Notes: generated by a model from the letters alone, not told the origin. A stretch of DNA of 64,000 nt from Ligustrum vulgare (GCA_963555705.1 OY743169.1:9424014-9488013), one strand, 5' to 3'. Shown: positions 1 through 10,552, numbered from the stretch's first letter. Program-made: numbers and translations.

Positions 1-97
1 CTGTTTGGTACATAGTACTCGACAACACAACATTCTACATTAAATTATTTTTGTTCCTTAATCATGTCGAGTATCGCACTTTTACGTTAAACAACAG

Positions 98-765
98 GCA
101 AACGAAGTCCTAACCAATCAGATCTGAATTGGCCGACGCGCTTAAAAATCATCAAAGGTGTAGCAAGGGGGTTGGCCTACCTATACAAGGAGCTGCCAAG
201 CCTAAGTCTACCACATGGCCATCTCAAGTCATCCAATGTTCTCCTGGACAACACATTTGAACCGGTTCTATCTGATTATGCACTAACACCAGTGATCAAC
301 AAGGAGCATGCTCAGGGATTCATGGTAGCCTACAAGTCACCTGAATCCACACGAAGTGACCGCGTAACAAGGAAGACAGATGTCTGGAGCCTTGGGATTC
401 TAATACTCGAGTTGCTCACCGGACGATTCCCGGCTAACTATCTTAAACAGGGTGGAGGACCAAATGCAGATCTGGCAACCTGGGTTAACTCTGTTGTGAG
501 AGAAGAGTGGACTGGGGAGGTATTTGATAAGGACATGAGTTTAGGAAGGAATGGAGAAGGCCAGATGCTCAGGCTTCTGAAGATTGGGATGTGCTGCTGT
601 GAATGGAATGTGGAGAGAAGGTGGGATTTGAAGGAGGCTATAGAGAGAATTGAAGAATTGAAGGAAAGGGACAGTGATGATGATTATTCCTCCTACACAA
701 GTGAAGGAGAATTGTATTCCTCAAGAGCACTAACCGATGACGACTTTTCATTTTCTAAGGCATGA
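98..765 (+). CDS. Pollen receptor-like kinase (LRR-RLK subfamily III), C-terminal exon, 5' part missing
   Basis: This exon encodes the C-terminal half of a membrane receptor kinase domain of the PRK type; these LRR kinases act at the plasma membrane in pollen tubes and related signalling. The frame reads NWPTRLKIIKGVARGL, then HGHLKSSN (214-237) where an active kinase has HRD, then SDYALTP in place of DFG, then YKSPE in place of APE, then DVWSLGILILELLTGR. These are family-typical replacements, so catalytic output may be weak or absent. The tail is acidic and Ser-rich, and the TGA is at 763-765. The frame has a stop at 88-90, but AACAG at 93-97 is a plausible intron acceptor at the usual position just before the NWPTRL block, so I start the exon at 98 instead of calling a pseudogene. 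Upstream exons and the LRR ectodomain are not in the window. An AAATAAATAA signal near 817 could serve polyadenylation. Confidence 0.8.
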
Positions 766-965
766 AATTTCTGCTGGAAATAATTTCAACTTTTTTAATG
801 TACATGGTCTCTACAAAATAAATAACTTCTGAAATGTCGATTCAAACATAACTGGATTGCAATTTGAAGTAATTTTTGTTTTCATTCTTTTCAATTGATT
901 TTAAATCACATACAATGAATAAATTATTGATATAGTATTACATTACGTAACTTATTGATATCGTA

Positions 966-1078
966 TGCTGTGGGGAATTGAGGCTCAATCTCAAAAGGTT
1001 AACATTTTAGGTGGAGTAGCTTAATCCCTTATAAACTCATCATTTACCCCCTGTTTAATCGATATGGGATTCATCCTC
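966..1078 (+). repeat. Dispersed host repeat, copy 1 (split by the TR-GAG element)
   Basis: This stretch, containing GGTGGAGTAG followed by TTATAAACTCATCATTTA, recurs at 5670-5812 and more diverged at 6515-6660. Copy 1 is interrupted after TCCTC by the Copia insertion and resumes at 5396 with GCCACTTTTCCAAAA, matching GCACTTTTCCAAAA in copy 2. It resembles a plant repeat often found next to GGTATCAGAGC-type sequences. No coding frame was seen. Confidence 0.6.
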
Positions 1079-1685
1079 TGTTGGAATTTCGACACGTCGA
1101 TTCCCACTTTACTTTTCCCACGGGATCTTTGATGTTCAAAGTAAAATAAGCAAACAAGAAAATAAATACGGACACAGAAATTTACGTGGTTCGGCAACTT
1201 GCCTACGTCCACGGACCCTCGCCAAAGCTTTTCACTATATATTAAATTGTTACAAATATATAGACTTTCACTCACCAACCCAATCTCACAGACCACTGAG
1301 AAAATACTAAAAACGAGCTTTACCACATATAATTTCTACCCTTTGATTTACACTACAAAGAGTTACAAGAAACTTCACAATATGCTAGGCTCACAATTTT
1401 CTCTCTTTGATCACAATGTGACACTAATTAGCACTCTCCAATATGCTTGTGGTGGTGTCTTTCTTCCTTGAATTCCTTCTCTATTTATAGAGAGGATTCT
1501 ACATGAAATTCTCTTAACACCAAAACATCATGATTAGTCAAAACTAATCATCATTCAAAGACATCATAATTAGTCAAGACTAATTATCATTCAAATACCA
1601 TAATTAGCTCCACCATCCTTTGTTTCAACTAGGCACTCATTATGTTTCACTAGGTACTTGATTAATTTGGGTCAAATACCCAACA
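1079..1685 (-). repeat. TR-GAG LTR A (3' LTR of the array)
   Basis: A 607-bp LTR from TGTTGG to CCCAACA. It contains two units of a 36-bp hairpin repeat near 1526-1600 and, on the minus strand, the TATA-like box CTATAAATAG at 1481-1490. It is the shortest of the three LTRs. Confidence 0.9.
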
Positions 1686-1697
1686 ATCTCCACCTTG
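1686..1697 (-). other. Polypurine tract of the left TR-GAG unit
   Basis: The minus strand reads CAAGGTGGAGAT immediately before the LTR TG. This is the expected plus-strand primer position. The same tract lies at 3557-3568 for the right-hand unit. Confidence 0.7.
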
Positions 1698-2041
1698 ACA
1701 CAAATTCGTCCAAGCCAAAACCAAATTCAAATATTGGGTAACAGGCAAGCATTTTTCCACTTTGACAGTCCCATACTCCACCATATGAGTATAATCACTC
1801 AGAATTATCAACGAACTCCGAGAATTTCATCGACCCATGTCGAAACAAAATTGCTGAAATTTATGGTGCAACTCCCATGTTTGGTTCTCCTTGGAAGTTC
1901 ATCAGCCATCGACATAAAAAAAACCACATACCTTGCATCTAAACCAAACCAATGCTGTATGCAAACACAGTACCCGTGTCAGTAAGAACACATCCTCTAT
2001 CATGGCAACTGACATCATGCCACGATGATGTCCCATCTTAC

Positions 2042-2827
2042 TCAGAGTACATCATCACCACCCTCCACCAGGAGAGTCGCATTGTCCTTCGAGCAGTTCG
2101 CCGAGTCCGCTCCACCTTTTGGACAATTTCTTCTCACGTGCCCGGATTGTCCACAGTTCCAACATGTCACCTTCTTCTTCATGGAGTTCCCTCTCTTCCA
2201 CTTTTCAGTAACAAGCAAATTATTATTAGATGAATTATCGTCTCCACCTAATCGTCGCTCTTCAGAGATCAACTTACTTGTAACTTCTGCAAAGTCCACC
2301 GTTTCCTTCCCGTACATCAAAATCGGTTTGATGTGCTCAAACGTGGATGGAAGAGACCAGATGAGCCTCAACGCTTTATCCTCATCTTCAACTTTGACTC
2401 CAATAGATTCCAGTTCAGAAACAATCCCGTTAAGAACACTAAGATGGTCAGAGATTTTTGTACCTGCGCTCATTCTCAACGAATGAAACTGTTCCTTCAG
2501 ATACAAGCGATTTGACAAGTTCTTCGTTTGATACAACTCTTCCAGTTTCTCCCAAAGTTCCTTAGCAGCAAATATCCCATGAATATTTGCAAGAACATTC
2601 TTGGCCAAACAAAGTCGTATTGTACTAGCAGCTTTCAAATCCAAATCTTCCCAATCTTCATCAGTCTTGTTGGATTCAATTTCTTTTTCTTTGTCAGAAC
2701 TCTCAGTTGGTTTTCCCTTCAAAGCTTTGTGCAGACCCGCCTGAATCAAGACATTCTTGACTTGTACTTGCCACAAGCCAAAATTGATTCTCCCGTCAAA
2801 TTTCTCCACATCGTACTTGACAGACAT
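2042..2827 (-). CDS. Copia-type gag, copy 1 (UBN2 / zinc knuckle)
   Basis: This encodes a retrotransposon capsid-nucleocapsid protein of 261 residues that would assemble virus-like particles around the element RNA. I start at MSVKYDVEKFDG (ATG 2825-2827) because it matches the usual Copia gag start; the open frame runs further upstream, but that part crosses the primer site and LTR. The centre has the UBN2-type gag block with LWEKLEELYQTKNLSNRLYL. A CCHC zinc knuckle, CWNCGQSGHVRRNC, lies at about 2123-2164. The frame ends soon after the knuckle, where an autonomous element would continue into protease. It is intact and uninterrupted, so translation is possible. It is nearly identical to the copy at 3913-4698. 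Confidence 0.85.
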   Translation of the reverse strand: MSVKYDVEKFDGRINFGLWQVQVKNVLIQAGLHKALKGKPTESSDKEKEIESNKTDEDWEDLDLKAASTIRLCLAKNVLANIHGIFAAKELWEKLEELYQTKNLSNRLYLKEQFHSLRMSAGTKISDHLSVLNGIVSELESIGVKVEDEDKALRLIWSLPSTFEHIKPILMYGKETVDFAEVTSKLISEERRLGGDDNSSNNNLLVTEKWKRGNSMKKKVTCWNCGQSGHVRRNCPKGGADSANCSKDNATLLVEGGDDVL

Positions 2828-2861
2828 ATTTTCTTTTGCTTCAAATATTTGAACCACCTGT

Positions 2862-2874
2862 GGCTCTGATACCA
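2862..2874 (-). other. Primer-binding site, initiator Met tRNA
   Basis: The minus strand reads TGGTATCAGAGCC two bases inside LTR B, complementary to the 3' end of initiator Met tRNA. The identical site for the right unit is at 4733-4745. Confidence 0.85.
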
Positions 2875-2876
2875 CT

Positions 2877-3556
2877 TGTTGGGAATTTCGACACGTCGAT
2901 TCCCACTTTACTTTTTCCACAGGATCTTTGATGTTCAAAGTAAAATAAGCAAACAAGAAAATAAATACGAACACAGAAATTTACGTGGTTCGGCAACTTG
3001 CCTACGTCCACGGACCCTCGCCAAAGCTTTTCACTATATATTAAATTGTTACAAATATATAGACTTTCACTCACCAACCCAATCTCACAGACCACTGAGA
3101 AAATACTAAAAACGAGCTTTACCACATATAATTTCTACCCTTTGATTTACACTACAAAGAGTTACAAGAAACTTCACAATATGCTAGGCTCACAATTTTC
3201 TCTCTTTGATCACAATGTGACACTAATTAGCACTCTCCAATATGCTTGTGGTGGTGTCTTTCTTCCTTGAATTCCTTCTCTATTTATAGAGAGGATTCTA
3301 CATGAAATTCTCTTAACACCAAAACATCATGATTAGTCAAAACTAATCATCATTCCAAGACATCATAATTAGTCAAAACTAATTATCATTCAAAGACATC
3401 ATAATTAGTCAAGACTAATTATCATTCAAAGACATCATAATTAGTCAAGACTAATTATCATTCAAATACCATAATTAGCTCCACCATCCTTTGTTTCAAC
3501 TAGGCACTCATTATGTTTCACTAGGTACTTGATTAATTTGGGTCAAATACCCAACA
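2877..3556 (-). repeat. TR-GAG LTR B (middle LTR, shared by both units)
   Basis: A 680-bp LTR, TGTTGGG to CCCAACA. It serves as the 5' LTR of the left unit and the 3' LTR of the right unit. It carries four units of the 36-bp hairpin repeat, which accounts for its extra length over LTR A (two units) and LTR C (three units). Confidence 0.9.
3280..3289 (-). promoter_or_regulatory. TATA-like box in TR-GAG LTR
   Basis: The minus strand reads CTATAAATAG in the LTR, placed to drive transcription toward gag. Equivalent boxes lie at 1481-1490 and 5150-5159. Assigned by motif and position only. Confidence 0.5.
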
Positions 3557-3912
3557 ATCTCCACCTTGACACAAATTCGTCCAAGCCAAAACCAAATTCA
3601 AATATTGGGTAACAGGCAAGCATTTTTCCACTTTGACAGTCCCATACTCCACCATATGAGTATAATCACTCAGAATTATCAACGAACTCCGAGAATTTCA
3701 TCGGCCCATGTCGTAACAAAATTGTTGAAATTTATGGTGCAACTCCCATGTTTGGTTCTCCTTGGAAGTTCATCAGCCATCGACATAAAAAAAACCACAT
3801 ACCTTGCATCTAAACCAAACCAATGCTGTATGCAAACACAGTACCCGTGTCAGTAAGAACACATCCTCTATCATGGCAACTGACATCATGCCACGATGAT
3901 GTCCCATCTTAC

Positions 3913-4698
3913 TCAGAGTACATCATCACCACCCTCCACCAGGAGAGTCGCATTGTCCTTCGAGCAGTTCGCCGAGTCCGCTCCACCTTTTGGACAATTT
4001 CTTCTCACGTGCCCGGATTGACCACAGTTCCAACATGTCACCTTCTTCTTCATGGAGTTCCCTCTCTTCCACTTTTCAGTAACAAGCAAATTATTATTAG
4101 ATGAATTATCGTCTCCACCTAATCGTCGCTCTTCAGAGATCAACTTACTTGTAACTTCTGCAAAGTCCACCGTTTCCTTCCCGTACATCAAAATCGGTTT
4201 GATGTGCTCAAACGTGGATGGAAGAGACCAGATGAGCCTCAACGCTTTATCCTCATCTTCAACTTTGACTCCAATAGATTCCAGTTCAGAAACAATCCCG
4301 TTAAGAACACTAAGATGGTCAGAGATTTTTGTACCTGCGCTCATTCTCAACGAATGAAACTGTTCCTTCAGATACAAGCGATTTGACAAGTTCTTCGTTT
4401 GATACAACTCTTCCAGTTTCTCCCAAAGTTCCTTAGCAGCAAATATCCCATGAATATTTGCAAGAACATTCTTGGCCAAACAAAGTCGTATTGTACTAGC
4501 AGCTTTCAAATCCAAATCTTCCCAATCTTCATCAGTCTTGTTGGATTCAATTTCTTTTTCTTTGTCAGAACTCTCAGTTGGTTTTCCCTTCAAAGCTTTG
4601 TGCAGACCCGCCTGAATCAAGACATTCTTGACTTGTACTTGCCACAAGCCAAAATTGATTCTCCCGTCAAATTTCTCCACATCGTACTTGACAGACAT
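3913..4698 (-). CDS. Copia-type gag, copy 2 (UBN2 / zinc knuckle)
   Basis: A second intact 261-residue gag frame, offset by exactly 1871 bp from copy 1 and with the same predicted protein. Only a few base differences were noticed in the internal region (for example the bases at 2149 versus 4020). Start MSVKYDVEKFDG and zinc knuckle CWNCGQSGHVRRNC are as in copy 1. The near identity points to a recent duplication or ongoing homogenisation. Confidence 0.85.
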   Translation of the reverse strand: MSVKYDVEKFDGRINFGLWQVQVKNVLIQAGLHKALKGKPTESSDKEKEIESNKTDEDWEDLDLKAASTIRLCLAKNVLANIHGIFAAKELWEKLEELYQTKNLSNRLYLKEQFHSLRMSAGTKISDHLSVLNGIVSELESIGVKVEDEDKALRLIWSLPSTFEHIKPILMYGKETVDFAEVTSKLISEERRLGGDDNSSNNNLLVTEKWKRGNSMKKKVTCWNCGQSGHVRRNCPKGGADSANCSKDNATLLVEGGDDVL

Positions 4699-4747
4699 AT
4701 TTTCTTTTGCTTCAAATATTTGAACCACCTGTGGCTCTGATACCACT

Positions 4748-5390
4748 TGTTGGGAATTTCGACACGTCGATTCCCACTTTACTTTTTCCACAGGATCTTT
4801 GATGTTCAAAGTAAAATAAGCAAACAAGAAAATAAATACGAACACAGAAATTTACGTGGTTCGGCAACTTGCCTACGTCCACGGACCCTCGCCAAAGCTT
4901 TTCACTATATATTAAATTGTTACAAATATATAGACTTTCACTCACCAACCCAATCTCACAGACCACTGAGAAAATACTAAAAACGAGCTTTACCACATAT
5001 AATTTCTACCATTTGATTTACACTACAAAGAGTTACAAGAAACTTCACAATATGCTAGGCTCACAATTTTCTCTCTTTGATCACAATGTGACACTAATTA
5101 GCACTCTCCAATATGCTTGTGGTGGTGTCTTCTTCCTTGAATTCCTTCTCTATTTATAGAGAGGATTCTACATGAAATTCTCTTAACACCAAAACATCAT
5201 GATTAGTCAAAACTAATCATCATTCCAAGACATCATAATTAGTCAAAACTAATTATCATTCAAAGACATCATAATTACTCAAGACTAATTATCATTCAAA
5301 TACCATAATTAGCTCCACCATCCTTTGTTTCAACTAGGCACTCATTATGTTTCACTAGGCACTTGATTAATACGGGTCAAATACCCAACA
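4748..5390 (-). repeat. TR-GAG LTR C (5' LTR of the array)
   Basis: A 643-bp LTR with TGTTGGG to CCCAACA ends and three 36-bp hairpin units. In element orientation it is the 5' LTR and would start transcription of the whole tandem. It is followed directly by the TSD TCCTC at 5391-5395. Confidence 0.9.
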
Positions 5391-5669
5391 TCCTCGCCAC
5401 TTTTCCAAAAATCTCATTCGAAAAAAGCACCATACCATGTAATTTTGGCCCTCCTTCAATCGATAGTCCAATCTCTCTTCCTCAAATCAAGAAAATATAT
5501 CTGCTCTATCAATGTTCAAATATTCCAGTGCGTTTAGGTCACCGTCTGTAGAACCGCCTTAAGAGCTCCAACCATCACAATCCAACTGGAGCCCACATTC
5601 GTTCGTTTGCTACCGAGATCTCTCTTGTGCATCTACATACTAATTTTGAGACTTGACTCTTATACAACT

Positions 5670-5812
5670 TGTGGAGAATTGAGGTTCCATTGAAAAAGGT
5701 TAATATTTTGGGTGGAGTAGTTCAATCTCTTATAAGCTCATCATTTATCTCATCATGTCTAATCGATGTGAAATTCTTTCGCACTTTTCCAAAATATTCT
5801 GACTTTAGTTTG
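5670..5812 (+). repeat. Dispersed host repeat, copy 2
   Basis: An uninterrupted copy of the repeat at 966-1078 plus 5396-5414. It shares the GGTGGAGTAG and TTATAAGCTCATCATTTA blocks and serves as an empty-site reference for the TR-GAG insertion. The flanking 5391-5669 shows no gene. Confidence 0.6.
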
Positions 5813-6081
5813 GCTTTGAAATATCAATTGGATCACTAAACTTTAAAGTATTTTGATTCAGTAATAAAATTTAAATTAAATCAAGAATTGGGATCGTTAT
5901 ATTACGTTCATCTAAATTGTTCAAAACATAAAGTTCAATAATACACGCACAACATATATAGTATGGCGAATGTGAAACTTTGCACACGTACATAATTAGT
6001 CGACTACAAGAGATAAGTTGTAAACACACAAAGCTAAATGGAAATAACATATATCATCTCCTCGAGAAGGTGAAATCGGCT

Positions 6082-9000
6082 TTACTTTGGAGCAACATGA
6101 GATTCCCAAGACCACATCTCAGACATACCGCTTACAGCATCACTAATAATTCCATTGCTTACACTGCCATTAAAGGTCTCAGCATTTTCATGTCCAATGG
6201 CTGAACTTGTTAAACCTGGATACAGAGTATTATCGAAGGTAATTGTTGGCGACATGTTATCCATCTGGCTCATGTTACTGTTCATAAATGTTTGGGGAGT
6301 GTTTAAATAATTCTGAAGAAGGTGGCTTAAACTCGAAGTCAATGAGCCTCGAGCAAGCATGTCTTCTCCCAGTTTCACCTGAAAAGACAACGCGAAAATC
6401 AGCAGAGAGTCTACGTTTTTGAGTAATCTAGCTTTCGTTACATTAGCATAAGAAAGAGTTAAATTGATTCGCGTAAGAAAGATGGATGAAAGTTCTTATT
6501 TTGTAGCTTTTGTATCGTCCCACGTTGAGAATTAGTTGTCTTTGATTTGGGAGTCCATCTTAAAAATTCAAACTTATTAAGAGGAGTAGTCTAAATCGTT
6601 ATAAATTGGTCTATGTGCTCATATTTATTCGATGTAGGATTTTATCCCTTAAGATGGTGGTTCGTTTCAGCATATCAATCTTGAAATCCATATGCTCACT
6701 TTTGAGTCTTAATTGGGGTCGATTTGCTTGTTAGAAGACTCTAATACAATGTTAAGACTTGAGGTTTTACCGACGTAGAAGTTAAGTAGAAAATGGGGTA
6801 AAGGTTAATAGAGTTACAATACCTTGGCTCTCAAAGCTTCAACATCTGATTTAAGCACTCGATTATTTGTTGCAGCATCCTTGAATTTCTGAGCAGCATT
6901 TGCAAGCTGTGTGAAAAGAGTGTCGTGTTCTCCATTTAGGTTCTCGACCTGCATGCGTAAAGTACAAAATCGATAACATTTTCGGTTACATGTAATCAGT
7001 AGAATGAAATATCTGGAAGTTGATTTGTAGGATCTTCTAAGGAAATGTAGAACAAATGGAGCAATTTTCTCTCTTCTCAAATACTGAAAAACATGTATGG
7101 ACCATGCTACAGTTACTTCGGAGCTTACTTCCGAGGTGACCGCCCCCTCATATGGGGGGTGGAGCCCAATTTTCGAAAGTGGGCTCCACCCCCTCCATGT
7201 GAGGAGGGGGTCACCTTGGGGGTTAAGCTTCGAGGTGCTTTTAGCATTATTCAACATCTATACCTCACGGTTAAGTTCTGCCAAATGTGCTTGTTTTCTT
7301 TTCCTCGAGCGTCGAGCAGAATCCCTGTTTGAAATTTTCCTGAAAGGCCATTCACCATTTTAGTCTATTTATTTATACTCCAATTTCACAGTATATTTTA
7401 TCTGAAATACACTGTACCTCCTGTCGCGTTTTATATCGTCATGGTCTGTACTTTGTTCGCAAGAACCAGCTTCTAACTCTAGGTCGTCTTCATCCGATAG
7501 ATCTTGCAAGGAACCACTACTCGCTCCAGCTTGTTGATTATCCCGACCATTAGGCTTAGTAGCAGAGGAGGGACTATTAGCTGACAAATGATGAACTCTT
7601 TTTAGTTTTTACCATCAAATTGCAATGAATTTCACTTGATCCAGGACTGAAGTAACAGTTAATACAATAAATAATTATGAAAATATGACTAGTACTCAAA
7701 CTTCTACGTAACTGGAATCGTGGATTTGTTGAAATCTCGTGAAGTTTTGCACGGCACATATTGATGATAGTGAATCCATTGTTGTCGAAATGTTAGGCTG
7801 CTTAGCAGTGAAATTCCCAGGCAGATGTTGATTATCGGCAAATGAACTACAACTTGACAAAGGCGTTTCCTGGAATTGCAGACAGCATTTCAACATTAAC
7901 AGTAGTCAGAATATATAGTTGGATAAAAGATAGCATATCATTCGTGTGCAAAATGTGTTCTTGACCGTAGTGAAAATGAGAGAGGAAGAACAGAAATCTT
8001 CTAAAGAGTTAATATGGCTTCTTGGGAGGATGAGCATTGAGCACTTGTGATGTACAACAGATGATCGAGTAGTGGATTGAAGAACCGTTGGACCGAAAGG
8101 GGAAAACAGTAAGTTGCAGATTCGACATTCGAGTTCATATTTGTGCTATAATACATTTTTGGAAAAGAAATGATGAGATGAACGGGAATCTTGGCTTTGC
8201 CGTGACACATCATGAATTAGCCATCGGAGTTCATTTATGACTCGAAAATTGCTTTTTAAATTTTAGTGTTATTTTTATCATTTATTTTACTTCGTAATCT
8301 TTATAATTTTAATTCATCTAAATTAGGTTCTCATCTTAAACTCTTATAAATACGGGGTAAACTCTTGTTTTTATGCATCTTTGATTAAATAAAACTTCGT
8401 GAATTTATTTTTATTTTCGGGTGGATTCCAAATTTTTTCTTCTTAAAGTTTTCGCTTGAATTTCTTGTTTCACGTGCTGTAACTTGCCCCCTAACTTGTA
8501 CGGTGGGGTCACTCGGCCTTGGTCTCGGATTTTAGCCTTGGATCAGAAGGCAACCTTCAAGTCAAACAATTCCTAGGCCTACTTACATGGAGTTTGTCTC
8601 CATCAGGGACAGATCTAGGCTCTTCCAAGGACGGTTGGCCGCTTATGCTGGATCCGTAAAAAAAAAAAAAAAATGGCTTATAATTAGGTGTAATTTTTTT
8701 ATATATTTTTCTCTTACTCCTAGGCGATCACTTGTGCTGATTCGATATCCTAAATTCATCACTGGCCTCCATTGTGGTAATTGTCAATGTTTAGAAGATC
8801 AGGCCAGACCAAACGATCCAACCGGAAAAATATATTTAGACATCTCTAAAAATCGGGGAGGTTCCAAAAATATAAATTTTATTAATTTTGGAAGAAATTA
8901 AATATACAAATTTTATTTTATTTTTTTTCCATTTTTTATATTTAATTATTTTTATTCATAAACGGTTCGAATCCTTGATTTTTTCAATTTTCCAAGTTAA

Positions 9001-9807
9001 TGACCGGTCTGATTTTCTGAACACCGATAATTAGGAACTTGACGTGATATATATTGTGACAAGGCATAGCCTTCACGGTCATTACCTACACGATAACTAC
9101 AACAAACGCATGGCCTCCTAGTCATGACCTTCCTTACTCCCTTCTCAAGTCACTATAAATTTCAAGTTAAGGTATATGCAAAAATAACTGAAATATATAC
9201 TAACAAATTTTGCAAACAAGAAAACATAATCCTATGAATCGCAAAAGAATATTTCCATGGGAAAATAATGCTTAAATATGTTGATCAAATGATTCATTTG
9301 AAGCAATGGATTCTGATACTATAGTACAATTTTTATTTTGTCTTCTATGATGATCAAATGACTTGCTTCAGGTTAGTGAACTCTTAACATTATATTAAAA
9401 TATAGAGTTTAATCTTAGAATTAGACGCAGAAATTTATCCTTAATATTAATCTATTTTACAACTTGATAAAAACACTGGTTCAATAAAATCTGTATCACT
9501 AATGAAGTATGTATATTTACAGAGATTATTAAAGAAAGAAATTTAGGTATGAAATTAGAAATTAACTAACCGGATTTTTGAATGGGAAGAAAAATTCAGC
9601 ATCGTCCACATTAAAGAAATCATCATCAGACCCACAAAAATTATCAACTTTCTGTTGAATTTTCTTCTCATATTCTGAAGCAAAAAGCTCGTAGAGAACC
9701 ATTTCTGAAGGGCTCCGCTTCATGTCACTGCAACCAAAAACGGGAGTATTTTTCACTGGTGTTTTTCTATTATTAGTATTCATCGCTTTTAAGTGGAAAA
9801 TAAACAA
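6082..9807 (-). CDS. bZIP9: Group C bZIP transcription factor, bZIP9-like (six exons)
   Basis: A nuclear DNA-binding protein of the plant group C bZIP family, which dimerises (often with group S1 bZIPs) on ACGT-type elements in sugar and amino-acid signalling (family knowledge). Exons on the minus strand: 9571-9807, 7758-7869 (3' end tentative), 7418-7580, 7264-7339, 6823-6948, 6082-6378. They join in frame to about 336 residues, or 328 from Met9. Visible elements: MKRSPSEM motif in exon 1; acidic Ser-rich linker; basic region [12 protein letters not shown] with N175 and R183 at the invariant spacing; zipper heptads Leu193, Leu200, Leu207, Ala214, Ala221, Leu228, Leu235; the family-typical [15 protein letters not shown] and a Trp-rich C terminus (MWSWES). 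Donors CCG-GTTAGT, AG-GTACAG, GAG-GTATAG and AAG-GTATTG are good. The exon 2 donor (AT-GTGCCG) is weak. Confidence 0.85.
6515..6660 (+). repeat. Dispersed host repeat, copy 3, in the last bZIP intron
   Basis: A diverged relative of 966-1078 within the intron 6379-6822, sharing GAGGAGTAGTCTAAATCGTTATAAA-like sequence and a following ATTCGATGTAGGATT block. A second partial match lies at 6735-6790. Confidence 0.4.
7103..7250. repeat. GC-rich foldback element inside a bZIP intron
   Basis: The intron 6949-7263 contains an imperfect inverted repeat with arms of about 65-70 bases and a short loop near TTTTCGAAAG (7171-7180). One arm has GCCCCCTCATATGGGG, the other CCCCCTCCATGTGAGG. It is strikingly GC-rich against an AT-rich intron. 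It looks like a short MITE and would form a long hairpin in the pre-mRNA. Confidence 0.7.
7870..9570 (-). other. Intron 1 of the bZIP gene (1.7 kb), no gene seen
   Basis: Bounded by the donor at 9565-9570 and the acceptor at 7870-7871. It holds AT-rich sequence, a 15-base A run near 8659 and a GC-richer stretch 8470-8640, but no recognisable coding frame or complete element. Confidence 0.5.
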
Positions 9808-10544
9808 GTTCCGTCTGCAAAATGACTGTATGATGTGTGTGAAGGAGAGAGAAGGGGGGAAATGTAGAAAGGGATTGAGGGATTATATACAGTTACATGT
9901 GGGGGAAAGTGAAGCCGCGGGGTGGCTTCGAGATGAAAGAAAAAGTTGGGAATCATTGCATGCAGTCACCAAACTTGGGAGGGTGGATTTTCCCTTTTGA
10001 TTATTGAATATTATCAACCAATATCAATTATGCCTATGTCTGATTCTCATTATATATGTACGAAAAAAAGAATTTTTGAATAGTAGTAATTGATGAGACA
10101 TTATGGGATTGAAAATAAAAATTTTAACCTTATGTGCAAAATATTTTATGTAAAAGTGTGTATTTAAAATTTTGTACTGTAGAAAAAAGAGTTAAAATGA
10201 ATGAGTCTCAAACATGAGTTATATGTCATTTTATATATATATATATATAGTCCATGTTTGGTAACTCAAAATAATTCTGATTAAATTTCAAGTCAAATTA
10301 AGTAATTAATTTCAATCACACATTTTATAAGTACTACGATTTTCAACCAAAAATTACATTAATTTTTATTAAAATTTACTATAAAATCTCACTTTAATCT
10401 CTACTAAACATGGGCATGGTTATGAATCTCATTTAAGATAATTTATAAATAAATAGTATTTAAATGTACACGTGACATCAATCTAAATAGATAACAAATA
10501 CAATTTTATTTTATTTTTAATAAACAAATTTACTTTTAAAATAA
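9808..10544. other. bZIP upstream region, no gene seen
   Basis: Presumed promoter and 5' UTR side of the bZIP gene. AT-rich, with a short (TA)n run near 10235. No gene or element ends were identified. Confidence 0.4.
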
Positions 10545-10552
10545 CTTTTAAA

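Larger units (their letters stand above)
1079..5390 (-). mobile_element. TR-GAG-type Copia retrotransposon as a three-LTR, two-gag tandem
   Basis: Three direct LTRs (1079-1685, 2877-3556, 4748-5390) flank two nearly identical internal regions, each carrying only a gag frame. The internal period is exactly 1871 bp. The outer flanks carry the 5-bp duplication TCCTC (1074-1078 and 5391-5395), so the whole array behaves as a single insertion. LTR ends are TGTTGG and CCCAACA. An initiator-Met tRNA primer site and a polypurine tract are present in the minus orientation. There is no protease, integrase or reverse transcriptase, which matches the described non-autonomous TR-GAG class. The likely origin of the third LTR is unequal recombination between elements or LTRs (inference). 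Confidence 0.9.

Noticed and set aside
88..90. In-frame TAA just upstream of the receptor-kinase homology, suggesting a pseudogene
   Set aside because: The homology starts right after a plausible acceptor (AACAG at 93-97) at a position where related kinases have an intron, and the upstream 90 bases are AT-rich and intron-like.
7577..7759. 60-codon minus-strand ORF as a bZIP exon
   Set aside because: It bridges the exon 2/3 intron in the wrong frame; the frames on both sides match the bZIP family instead.
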